A stretch of DNA of 64,000 nt. Source: an uncultured Rhodospira sp. GTDB lineage: Bacteria; Pseudomonadota; Alphaproteobacteria; Rhodospirillales; Rhodospirillaceae. Made by a program: the position numbers and the translations under genes. This document shows, one piece after another, positions 10,509 to 18,772 of the stretch (its first letter is position 1; each line of letters begins with the position of its first letter). The stretch is from assembly GCF_937138205.1 (NCBI RefSeq), contig NZ_CAKZOT010000053.1:1-64000 (forward strand). The letters run 5' to 3'. The notes beneath the pieces were generated by a model, which saw nothing but the letters and a program-made list of their open reading frames with translations, was not told the origin of the DNA and searched no databases.

Positions 10509-11783
10509 CTAGTACGTGGCTCCCTTGACGGCGTCGTCGCCTGCGCCGCTGGCTGGCGGGCTGTAGGCGGCCGGCGCGACCTCGGCGCTGACCGGGCTCA
10601 TCAGCGGCACCTCGCGGCCGAAGCCGATCTGGTCGCCGTTGCCGAGGTAGACCGGGTCCTTGCTGCCGAAGCGCGCGGTGCCCTGGACCACCGGCAGGCC
10701 CCGGGCGATGAACTTCTTCACCGTCAGCAGGCCGGTGCAGTGGTTGGCGCCGATTTTCTCGAACCCGTAATCGCCCAGCGTGAACACCAGGTCGTCGTAC
10801 TTCGGGTCCCAGTCGTCGAACGGGCTGATGTGCAAGCCGCCGTAGATACCGTACAGCTTGTCCATCTTGATTTCCTTCAGCGCCGTTTCGGCGAAGCGGA
10901 TGATGCCCTGGTGGCAGCAGCCGGTCACCGACACGAGGCCCTTGCCCTCGATATTCACGTACAGCGAGTTCTCGCCGTACACCCGGGTGATGATGGGAAT
11001 GGCGAAGTTGTAGATCGCCACGCCGTCGAACAGCGGCGTCAAACCCGGCTTCATGACGTGCAGTTTCCCCCGGTGCCCGGAGTCCTTCACGTACTGGAAG
11101 CCTTCCTCATAGAAGCCGTCCGGGACGTAGACGTCGATCTCCGGGGCGTATTTCATGCTCACCGGGAAGCCCCAGAAGTGATCGAAGTGCTCGTGCGAGA
11201 TGATCAGGGCATCGATCTCGCCGTTGGCCAGCATGGTGTCGATGCCCTCGCGCTGGAACGCCTTGTCGATCCAGTCGTAGGACCAGCCGGAATCCAGCAG
11301 GATCTTCTTGGTGCTGCCGTCGCGCATCTCGATTTCAAGCAACGCGGCATAGCCGCCGGCGTTCTCGGGATGGACGGCATTTTCCATCTGGAATGCCCAG
11401 GCCCGCTCCAGGTTGTTGGGCAGGTCGGCCTTGATGTGCTTGATGCCGTCGGCGTAGGAGCCTTCGGCCAGCTTGCCGTTCTTGTCGGCGAAGGGCGGCC
11501 AGTTGAACTTGTACTGGTTGACCAGCAGGCCGCCGGCGCCCCGGATGTCGCCGATCAGGTCGGCGTTGTTGAACCAACTCGTTTCGGAGATGTTGGTCAC
11601 CTTCAGCGACTTGACGGCGCCGATGTCGGTCTTTGCGCCCTCGGCGGTGTCGAAGTGCGCGCGGCGCAGGGGCGAGTACGAATACGCCCCCATCATGCCC
11701 AGCGCGCCCAGCGCCGTGCCGCCAACGGCGCCACGCAGGAAGGCGCGGCGGTCGTTGGTCGGACCTTGGGAAGACTCAGTCAT
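10509..11783 (-). CDS. Tat-exported metallo-beta-lactamase-fold hydrolase
   Basis: 424 residues. The N-terminus has a twin-arginine signal (NDRRAFLRGAVGG at 11-23, then a hydrophobic stretch), so the folded, metal-loaded enzyme should be exported. The metal motif ISHEHFDHFWG gives the HxHxDH pattern at about residues 197-202; later ligands are likely the His in TGCCHQG and in GANHCTG. The closest family I recognise is the COG1237 branch (annotated as dihydropterin-ribofuranosyl-aminobenzene phosphate synthase-like), whose members have diverse or unknown substrates. The C-terminal 30 residues are Ala/Pro-rich. It sits between the 38-residue membrane peptide and the short exported protein, inside the unknown operon. 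Substrate unknown. Confidence 0.8.
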   Translation of the reverse strand: MTESSQGPTNDRRAFLRGAVGGTALGALGMMGAYSYSPLRRAHFDTAEGAKTDIGAVKSLKVTNISETSWFNNADLIGDIRGAGGLLVNQYKFNWPPFADKNGKLAEGSYADGIKHIKADLPNNLERAWAFQMENAVHPENAGGYAALLEIEMRDGSTKKILLDSGWSYDWIDKAFQREGIDTMLANGEIDALIISHEHFDHFWGFPVSMKYAPEIDVYVPDGFYEEGFQYVKDSGHRGKLHVMKPGLTPLFDGVAIYNFAIPIITRVYGENSLYVNIEGKGLVSVTGCCHQGIIRFAETALKEIKMDKLYGIYGGLHISPFDDWDPKYDDLVFTLGDYGFEKIGANHCTGLLTVKKFIARGLPVVQGTARFGSKDPVYLGNGDQIGFGREVPLMSPVSAEVAPAAYSPPASGAGDDAVKGATY

Positions 11784-11861
11784 CTGTCATGACTCCCCGT
11801 GTTCGACCCGGGCGGGCCGGCGCGCATGGAACCGGGCGCCGGCCGGCGGGTCGGGATTACC

Positions 11862-11978
11862 CTACCAATCCATCATCAGGGGCAGCGTGCCGCCCCACTT
11901 CAGCGCGTAGACGACGAGGAAGAACACCGCGACGCCCAGCGGCAGGCCGGCCAGAAGGCCCTTTGTGTAGCTGCTCAT
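11862..11978 (-). CDS. 38-residue single-span membrane peptide
   Basis: Short gene with a near-perfect ribosome-binding site (AAGGAGATCACC before the ATG at 11978). It reads MSSYTKGLLAGLPLGVAVFF followed by LVVYALKWGGTLPLMMDW and a TAG stop: one hydrophobic span with a short cytoplasmic head and an aromatic end. It is 15 bases after the stop of the large membrane protein. Size, position and strong translation signal suggest a small subunit or stabiliser of that membrane protein, like small subunits of respiratory complexes; this is inference. No database family is recognised. Confidence 0.7.
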   Translation of the reverse strand: MSSYTKGLLAGLPLGVAVFFLVVYALKWGGTLPLMMDW

Positions 11979-11993
11979 GGTGATCTCCTTGCG

Positions 11994-13307
11994 TCATTCG
12001 GCCGGTTTCAGGGCCGGGTCCATCGCCGTCTCGTTCCGGGCGGACTCGGTGCTGGTCTGCGGCGCGATCTTCCAGCCCGGCCAGTTGTCCATGAACCAGT
12101 GATTGATCAGCATGATGTTGATCAGCCAGATGGTGGGGATCATGGGGAACTGCTGCGGGTGGCTGAAGCCCTTCTGGGTGCCCAGGAACAGGTGGCTGGT
12201 GTTGTAGTACAGCCAGTAGATGACGATGGCGGCCACCAGCGTGACCAGGGTGCGCACGGCGACCCGATAGGTCGGGCTGCCCTTGCGCGGCCAGTTGCCG
12301 AAGTAGAAGGTGATGAACAGGGCCGGCAGCAGGAAGAAGATCATCATCTCGCCGACATGCAGCCAACGCCAGTCCGGCGCCATCAGGCGGCGGGTGCCGC
12401 GCACGGCCTCGCCCCACCACAGTTCCTGCGCGAAGTACAGGAAGAAGTGGCACGCGAACGCAATGGCGATGATGCCGAAGAAGGTGGCGAAGCGGCGTGC
12501 CCAGTCATGGCGGATGACGCGGAACGGATAGCGTTCCCAGATCGTCTCGACCAACCAGACCACGACCGTGCAGCACATGATCCAGGAAACATGGAAGTTG
12601 CCGCTGACCGTGTCCGCGAAGTCGTGCCACCAGGGCGGCGCGATGGCGGCGAAGGACTGCCATTCCTTATACAGGATGCCCATGTGCGGATGCATGGTCA
12701 TGAAGAAGATGATGGTGGCCAGGAAGAACGTCACCAATAGAATGGTGATACCGCGGACCGGCTGGCGTTCCTTGTGCCAGGGGGCGCCTTCCATGCCGAC
12801 GATCCAGGCCGGCGACAGCCACGAGGCCAGGGCGGCGAACATCAGGATGGCCAGGGCGGCGTATTCCTCGGCGAAGAACTCGGTGATGCCGATCTTCTGC
12901 ATCTGGTCGGGGCTGAAGTAGGCCAGACCGTAGCTGCCCAGCAGGCCTTCGAAGAAACCCTTGATGACGATCATCATGATGACGAAGGCGATACTGGTCA
13001 GCACCACGGCTTTCACCACCGGATGGGTGCGTTCCAGCCAGACGCGGCGGAATGGCCAGAAGTTGAAGATATAGACCATCCAGATGAAGATGATCAGCAG
13101 CCAGCGGCAGTAATTGTAGCCGACGAAGGGCGTATAAAGCCGGAGCCAGCCTCGCGGATCCTGGAAGATCCACCAGGTAGCATAGAACAGGGCCCCGAGC
13201 AGGACCAGGTTCAGAATCTGCGGGATGGGGGTGGGCCAACGCTGGACGAGGTTGCGTTCCTCCAGGTAGCCGTCCCCATAGCGCTCCATGGTCTCGGATG
13301 ATGGCAT
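11994..13307 (-). CDS. Polytopic membrane protein of unknown function, His/Trp-rich
   Basis: 437 residues, start at 13307 (MPSSETMERYGDGYLEERNL). I count about ten to twelve hydrophobic spans, unusually rich in Trp, Phe and Tyr. Many histidines sit in or at the edge of spans: MTMHPHMGILYKEW, GNFHVSWIMCC, FACHFFLYFAQELWWGE, RWLHVGEMMIFF, YNTSHLFLGT and INHWFMDNWPGW. Such a pattern is typical of membrane proteins that bind haem or metal ions, but no CxxCH or known oxidase, NrfD or monooxygenase signature is present. It lies in the middle of a six-gene operon between a small acidic protein and the 38-residue peptide. I do not recognise the family; an electron-transfer or substrate-oxidising membrane component is only a guess. 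Confidence 0.75.
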   Translation of the reverse strand: MPSSETMERYGDGYLEERNLVQRWPTPIPQILNLVLLGALFYATWWIFQDPRGWLRLYTPFVGYNYCRWLLIIFIWMVYIFNFWPFRRVWLERTHPVVKAVVLTSIAFVIMMIVIKGFFEGLLGSYGLAYFSPDQMQKIGITEFFAEEYAALAILMFAALASWLSPAWIVGMEGAPWHKERQPVRGITILLVTFFLATIIFFMTMHPHMGILYKEWQSFAAIAPPWWHDFADTVSGNFHVSWIMCCTVVVWLVETIWERYPFRVIRHDWARRFATFFGIIAIAFACHFFLYFAQELWWGEAVRGTRRLMAPDWRWLHVGEMMIFFLLPALFITFYFGNWPRKGSPTYRVAVRTLVTLVAAIVIYWLYYNTSHLFLGTQKGFSHPQQFPMIPTIWLINIMLINHWFMDNWPGWKIAPQTSTESARNETAMDPALKPAE

Positions 13308-13322
13308 GGCGCTTGACCTTTG

Positions 13323-13700
13323 TTAGGGATCGCCGGCCGGCCCCGGCGCATCCGCCGGAGCCTCGTCGTCGGCATCGGTCCGCTGTCGCGCGGGTGTGGC
13401 GCACTGATGCGCCATGATCTCGCGCGCAAGCTCGACATCCGACTTGCCGCGCGGATCGATCCCCAGGTCGCGGATGGCGTCGGCCAGGAACGGCCGCATT
13501 TCCGCGATCAGGGTGTGACACTGGTCGAAGGAGGCGAAGTAGTCCGGCACCGCCGTCGTCTCGGCGGCGCGGTCGTCGGCTTCGCTGTCGTCCTCGACGG
13601 CATTCAAGACGGTCTCGGCGGGGGTGCGCGTCACGGCGCGCGCGGCTTTCGAGACCAACCCCCGGCACAGGGCGCGGCGGCCGATGGGATCAGCGGTCAC
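13323..13700 (-). CDS. Small acidic protein of unknown function
   Basis: 125 residues. The start is GTG at 13700, chosen because it overlaps the upstream stop codon (GTGA), which indicates coupled translation; the ATG-initiated longer frame to 13865 lies within the upstream gene. The N-terminus is basic (IGRRALCRGLVSKAARAV), the middle is acidic and the most conserved-looking part is FDQCHTLIAEMRPFLADAIR and LGIDPRGKSDVELAREIMAH. Three cysteines are present. The segment pattern suggests a helical accessory or maturation protein. It is not a recognised family. It is followed 15 bases later by the large membrane protein. Confidence 0.65.
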   Translation of the reverse strand: MTADPIGRRALCRGLVSKAARAVTRTPAETVLNAVEDDSEADDRAAETTAVPDYFASFDQCHTLIAEMRPFLADAIRDLGIDPRGKSDVELAREIMAHQCATPARQRTDADDEAPADAPGPAGDP

Positions 13701-14611
13701 GGCGGACTCCCGGCGGACTCGGCCGCCCGTGTGCCGGTGTGGGAATGGTGCCCATGGTGGTGATGGTGACCATGGTGCCCGTGGGGCGCCGTCACGTCGT
13801 GGTCGCCAGAGCAGCAGGCGCACGGCTTGGAGTCGGGGTGAGCCTCCCAGGCGGCGGCCTCCCACCAGCGGGCCGGGGCGCCGTCGGGGCGCGTTTCCGT
13901 GGCGCCGGCGGCTGCCACGAACGCGGCCAAAGCGGCGCCCGGACGCGTCGGGACCGGGTCCGTTGGGGTCGGCGCTGCCGGCAGCACGACATGCAGGCCG
14001 ATTTCGCCCGGCCGACCGATCGTCGTGACCGCCGCCGGTTGGACGCGGTGCGTGAAGGCCAGCATGGTAATCAGCGCATCCAGCAGGGGGCGCACCGTGT
14101 GCCAGCCCTCCGGCGTGCCGGAGACGGCCGCCACGCTCTGGGCCGTGCCGTCGGTCGCCCGCGCCAGCCGCAGAAGGCCGACACCGAACAGCGGCGTGTC
14201 GAACAGGTCGCGGGTCAGCGCGCCGTCGGGGGCGCCCGTCGTCGTGAACCCCGGGTCGAGGCGAACCACCCGCTCGTCGGCGGAGAGGGCCGCGAATGAC
14301 GGCTCATCCGGATGGGGAAAGTAACGCACCAGCATCGTGGCGCGGCCGGCGTCGTCCGGGGTCAACGGATCCGGCGCCAGTGTTGGCAGCGTTTCGATGG
14401 CATAAACGCCGGCGCTCTCGGCCAGCCAGATCTGCGCCGCGAAGGCGTGGTTCGGACAGATGTGGAGGCCGGTCAGACCGATCCGCGCGGACGCCGTGGC
14501 GTCCATCTTCAACAGGCGCAGTCCGTGGTCGACAATCGACACGGCGACGGTCGCCGGGTCTGGGCGGCGGACCATGGCGGCTACGGCTGCCGGCCTGCGG
14601 TCTGCATTCAT
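13697..14611 (-). CDS. Unknown protein with Cys motif and His-rich metal-binding tail
   Basis: 304 residues if started at 14611 (MNADRRPAAVAAMVRRPDPA); a second ATG 12 codons later is possible and neither has a good Shine-Dalgarno. The body has no membrane span and no family I recognise; LTGLHICPNHAFAAQIW near residue 45-60 carries a Cys and two His. The C-terminus has a CACCSGDHD motif followed by a run dominated by histidine and glycine (HGHHGHHHHHGHHSH), as in nickel, cobalt or zinc storage/insertion proteins. It is the first gene of the unknown operon and is coupled by GTGA to the next. A metal-delivery role for the operon's metalloenzymes is inference. Confidence 0.65.
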   Translation of the reverse strand: MNADRRPAAVAAMVRRPDPATVAVSIVDHGLRLLKMDATASARIGLTGLHICPNHAFAAQIWLAESAGVYAIETLPTLAPDPLTPDDAGRATMLVRYFPHPDEPSFAALSADERVVRLDPGFTTTGAPDGALTRDLFDTPLFGVGLLRLARATDGTAQSVAAVSGTPEGWHTVRPLLDALITMLAFTHRVQPAAVTTIGRPGEIGLHVVLPAAPTPTDPVPTRPGAALAAFVAAAGATETRPDGAPARWWEAAAWEAHPDSKPCACCSGDHDVTAPHGHHGHHHHHGHHSHTGTRAAESAGSPP

Positions 14612-14620
14612 CGACGGCCA

Positions 14621-14638
14621 GTGCCCGCGGGCGGGCAC
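14621..14638. promoter_or_regulatory. Inverted repeat immediately upstream of the unknown operon
   Basis: GTGCCCGC-GG-GCGGGCAC, a perfect 8-bp inverted repeat with 2-base centre, ends 10 bases before the first start codon of the 14611-9889 operon. It would occupy the place of the ribosome-binding site, so it may be an operator or an mRNA hairpin that controls initiation. Seen in sequence; function inferred. Confidence 0.45.
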
Positions 14639-15137
14639 CCTCCTGGTTACGCCCCGCGGCACCGATCCTGGATGCGGGGTGCGATGGCGGTCGCGCCACG
14701 GTTGATGTGCGGTGCAGCAAAATAGTTTGCGACGCACAAGCAAGCCGGGTTGATCGCCAGGACCGTTCGAAATTATGCCCCTGTCGTTTCCAGCGACATG
14801 ACAATTGTCAATCGCCCGTCGTCTTGTGTCATATTTCGTGTGCACCGAGCCGAGATTGGCGCCTCATCAGCCATGCAGCGGGCGGGACCCGGAACCCTAC
14901 AAAAATCGTGAAATATTGTTTTGAGTGTCGGTCGCTCTTTTCGACAGTTAAATGGTGCTACTGCCGCCCTAGAAGACGGCTCCAGGCGAGAGCGCGACGG
15001 CCAGCGCGTGACGCGACCCCGCGCGGAGGCGTGGCCCAAAGACATTGTTTTCATGGAACGAACCTGTGGTACCGTTCGGGGTCATTCATGGGGTGGCATA
15101 CGTGGAACCGCTGTTTGTGGAGAGGGGAGGACCGGGG
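14639..15137. promoter_or_regulatory. Divergent control region with FNR-like palindrome at 14799-14810
   Basis: Gene-free region between the unknown operon (minus) and the DUF4863 gene (plus). It holds TGACAATTGTCA at 14799-14810 within ATGACAATTGTCAA, identical over 14 bases to the site at 5796-5809. The site is 188 bases upstream of the unknown operon start. An AT-rich stretch at about 14898-14960 (CTACAAAAATCGTGAAATAT and AGTTAAATGG) is a likely promoter zone for the rightward gene. Regulator identity (FNR/FixK/NnrR-type) is inferred from the half-site consensus. Confidence 0.5.
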
Positions 15138-15653
15138 ATGGACGAGGATCGGCGCGCGTTGACCGACCTGCTCGCCCCCGTGATCGGTGAGATCGCGGCG
15201 GTGCCGTGGAATGCCGCCCTGGCGGAACGACTCAACGCGATGTTTCCGCCGGACGGCCCGTTGTTTTCGGCCCTGGAGGCTCGCTGCGACGACGGGATCA
15301 CAACCGGCTGGATGGGGCTTCAGGGCGACGAGGTCCGCAAGGGGGCGCGTGTCATCGAACCCGGCGCCGCCACGGGCGGCCTGAGCGTCGACGTGGTTCA
15401 ACTCATCGACTTTTGCGGGCCCCATCATCGCCACCCGAACGGCGAGGTCTGCGCGGTGATGCCGGCCGACGCGGCCGGGCAGTTTGACGGCAATCCGCGC
15501 GGCTGGGCCGTCTATCCGCCGGGCAGCGACCACTGGCCGGCGGTCACCGGCGGGCGTGTCCGTATCCTGTTCCTGCTGCCGGACGGGGCCATCGAGTATA
15601 CGGACCAGGACGCATCCCTGCGCTCGGGCGCGACGGGTGGGGCGGAGGCGTGA
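15138..15653 (+). CDS. DUF4863 family protein (4-hydroxylaminobenzoate lyase-like)
   Basis: 171 residues; the ATG at 15138 follows GGAGG with an 8-base spacing, whereas the longer frame from 15045 lacks a good signal. The conserved block runs GWMGLQGDEVRKGARVIEPG, then VQLIDFCGPHHRHPNGEVC and WAVYPPGSDHWPAV, a cupin-like arrangement with clustered His and Glu that could bind a metal. Members of this family include the 4-hydroxylaminobenzoate lyase of nitrobenzoate degraders and genes found beside benzoyl-CoA pathways. Its place at the edge of the aromatic island fits a role in aromatic metabolism, but the reaction here is not known. Confidence 0.75.
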   Translation: MDEDRRALTDLLAPVIGEIAAVPWNAALAERLNAMFPPDGPLFSALEARCDDGITTGWMGLQGDEVRKGARVIEPGAATGGLSVDVVQLIDFCGPHHRHPNGEVCAVMPADAAGQFDGNPRGWAVYPPGSDHWPAVTGGRVRILFLLPDGAIEYTDQDASLRSGATGGAEA

Positions 15654-15680
15654 TTCCGGCCGGCCATGAAACCGTTTCGC

Positions 15681-16382
15681 CTATCCCCCCAGATAGGCGG
15701 ACTTGACCCGCGCGTTGTCCAGCAGGGCGGCGCCGGTGTCCGACAGCACCACGGCGCCGGTCTCCAGCACATAGCCCCGGTCGGCGATGCGCAGCGCGGC
15801 GTGGGCGTTCTGTTCCACCAGGAACACCGTCGTCCCCCGGTCCTTCAGCGCGGCGATGCTGTCGATGATCTCGGCCACCAACAGGGGCGCCAGCCCCATG
15901 GACGGCTCGTCCAGCAACAGCAGGCGCGGGCGCGCCATCAGCGCCCGGGACAGGGCCAGCATCTGCTGCTGACCGCCCGACAACGTCCCGGCGGGCTGCC
16001 GCCGTCGCTCCTTGAGGACCGGAAAGCGGGTGTACATGCGCTCCAGGTCCTCGGTCACCGAGCGGCCGCGACGGCGATAGGCGCCCAGGCGCAGGTTGTC
16101 CTCCACCGACATCGGCCCGAAGACCTGCCGTCCCTCCGGCACCTGACAAAGCCCGCGTTCCACGCGCGCGTGCGGCGGCAGGCGGGTGATATCCTCGCCG
16201 TCGAGCACGATCCGCCCGGCCGTCGCCGGCTGGACGCCCGACAGGCAGCGCAGCAGGGTGGTTTTTCCGGCGCCGTTGGCGCCCACCAGGGCCACCAGTT
16301 CGCCCTCGCCGATGGTCAGGTCGATGCCGTGCAGCGCCTGGATGCGGCCGTAGTGCGTGCTCAGTCCGTGGATGTCGAGCAT
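15681..16382 (-). CDS. livF: Branched-chain amino acid-type ABC transporter ATPase (LivF-like)
   Basis: 233 residues, start at 16382 (MLDIHGLSTHYGRIQALHGI). Walker A GANGAGKTTLL near residue 37, signature LSGGQQQM near 136, Walker B LLLLDEPSMGLAP. The VALVGANGAG and QVPEGRQVF elements are typical of LivF of the HAAT family. Seventeen bases separate it from livG upstream. LivHM permeases and a LivK binding protein are absent here, so the pair must work with subunits encoded elsewhere. HAAT transporters also import aromatic acids, which fits this position beside paaK. Confidence 0.9.
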   Translation of the reverse strand: MLDIHGLSTHYGRIQALHGIDLTIGEGELVALVGANGAGKTTLLRCLSGVQPATAGRIVLDGEDITRLPPHARVERGLCQVPEGRQVFGPMSVEDNLRLGAYRRRGRSVTEDLERMYTRFPVLKERRRQPAGTLSGGQQQMLALSRALMARPRLLLLDEPSMGLAPLLVAEIIDSIAALKDRGTTVFLVEQNAHAALRIADRGYVLETGAVVLSDTGAALLDNARVKSAYLGG

Positions 16383-16399
16383 CGGTCCCGCTCTCCGTC

Positions 16400-17158
<759 letters not shown>

Positions 17159-17330
17159 GGCGTCGCCTCCGGCGCCCGGAAGCGCAACCGGCCTCTCCAG
17201 GCTCGGCCAACGCCGGCACTTGGACGTTGCTGGACCGGAGCGACAGGGACGAACATGCGATTGACCCCTTGCGCTTGGACCCGTCGCGCACGCGACCCCG
17301 CCTCGGCGGTGCCCCTCTGGCGCGCCAGGA

Positions 17331-18695
17331 TCACGGCGCGTTCGAAACGGGAGCCCCCCGAGAACCTGGGCCCTGTCTGTCAGGCGCCCGCCGCAGGTCC
17401 CGCACCCGCACCGCCTTGCCCTGCGAGCGCGGCACGTCGCCGGGCCGCAGGACGGTGACTCCGCAGGTGACCCCGATCATCGACTTGATGTGATGGCGCA
17501 CATCGGCGGCGACCTTTGAATAACCCTCCGCGGCTAGGTCGGGCGCCGCTTCCACCTGCACGGAAAGGGTGTCGAGCACGCCTTCACGGTCGACGATCAA
17601 CTGATAGTGCGGGGTCGTGCCGGGGAAGCCGACCATGACGGCCTCGATCTGCGACGGATAGACGTTGACCCCGCGAATGATCAGCATGTCGTCGTTGCGG
17701 CCCGTCACCCGCATGATGCGCACGTGCGTCCGGCCACAGGCGCAGGGCTCATCCGACAGCCGCGTGATGTCGCGCGTGCGGTAGCGGATCATCGGCAGCG
17801 CCTCCTTGGTCAACGTGGTGATGACCAGTTCGCCCGCCGATCCCATCGGCAGCGGTTCCAGGGTTTCCGGATCGACCACCTCGAACAGGAAGTGGTCCTC
17901 CCAGCCGTGCAGCCCACACCGCTGGGGGCATTCCACGGCCACCCCGGGTCCCATGATCTCCGACAGGCCGTAGACATCGTTGGCGCGCACTCCCAGGCGT
18001 TCCTCAAGCTGGGCGCGCATACCCTCGCTCCACGGTTCGGCGCCGAACAGGCCGATGCGCAGCGGCGAGCGGCGCAGGTCGATCCCCATGCTGTCCGCCA
18101 CCTCGGCCATGTTCAGCGCATAGGAGGGCGTGGCGCACAGGGCGGTGGCCTCCAGGTCCATGATCAGGCTGATCTGGCGTTCGGTGTTGCCGCCCGACAT
18201 GGGCACGACCGCGCAGCCCAGGCGCTCGGCGCCGGCGTGGGCGCCCAGGCCGCCGGTGAACAGGCCGTATCCGTAGGAATTGTGCACGACATCGTCCGGA
18301 CGGACCCCGGCGGTGGCCATCGACCGGGCCATCAGGTCGGCCCAGCAGTCGAGGTCTCCGGCGGTGTAACCGACCACGGTCGGCTTTCCGGTGGTGCCGG
18401 AGGAGGCGTGCACGCGCACCACCTCGCGGCGCGGAACGGCGAACAGGCCGTAGGGGTAGTTGTCGCGCAGGTCGCTTTTACCGGTGAACGGAAAGTGCCG
18501 CAGGTCGCTCAGATCCGTCAGGTCCGCCGGCGTGACGCCTCGCGCATCGAAGGCCCGCCGGTAATGTGGCACGTTCTCATAGGCCCGCGTCAGCGTGCCA
18601 CGCAGGCGGTTGAGTTGCAGCGCGGCCAGGGCGTCGCGGCTCATGGTCTCGTCGTCAGGGTGCAGCATCCAGGGCTGCGGCGAGATGACGTTCAT
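17331..18695 (-). CDS. paaK: Phenylacetate-CoA ligase
   Basis: Activates phenylacetate to phenylacetyl-CoA with ATP, the entry step for the Pad enzymes. 454 residues from the ATG at 18695, preceded by GGAGGGG; an upstream in-frame extension of ten residues is not needed. AMP-binding motif HASSGTTGKPTVVGYT near residue 90; YGLSEIMGPG near 245; a zinc-like Cys/His cluster around CPQRCGLHGWEDH and PCACGRTHVR; C-terminal lysine region VPRSQGKAVRV, which also has the shape recognised by Pat-type lysine acetyltransferases. It follows padI on the same strand after 77 bases. The C-terminal last 25 residues are Arg/Pro-rich and not conserved. Confidence 0.93.
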   Translation of the reverse strand: MNVISPQPWMLHPDDETMSRDALAALQLNRLRGTLTRAYENVPHYRRAFDARGVTPADLTDLSDLRHFPFTGKSDLRDNYPYGLFAVPRREVVRVHASSGTTGKPTVVGYTAGDLDCWADLMARSMATAGVRPDDVVHNSYGYGLFTGGLGAHAGAERLGCAVVPMSGGNTERQISLIMDLEATALCATPSYALNMAEVADSMGIDLRRSPLRIGLFGAEPWSEGMRAQLEERLGVRANDVYGLSEIMGPGVAVECPQRCGLHGWEDHFLFEVVDPETLEPLPMGSAGELVITTLTKEALPMIRYRTRDITRLSDEPCACGRTHVRIMRVTGRNDDMLIIRGVNVYPSQIEAVMVGFPGTTPHYQLIVDREGVLDTLSVQVEAAPDLAAEGYSKVAADVRHHIKSMIGVTCGVTVLRPGDVPRSQGKAVRVRDLRRAPDRQGPGSRGAPVSNAP

Positions 18696-18772
18696 GGTGT
18701 TTCCCCTCCCGTTTTTTTGTCGCATCCGCCGCCATCATTTGGTCCGGGCGGCGATTGAGCGTGACTGTGATG

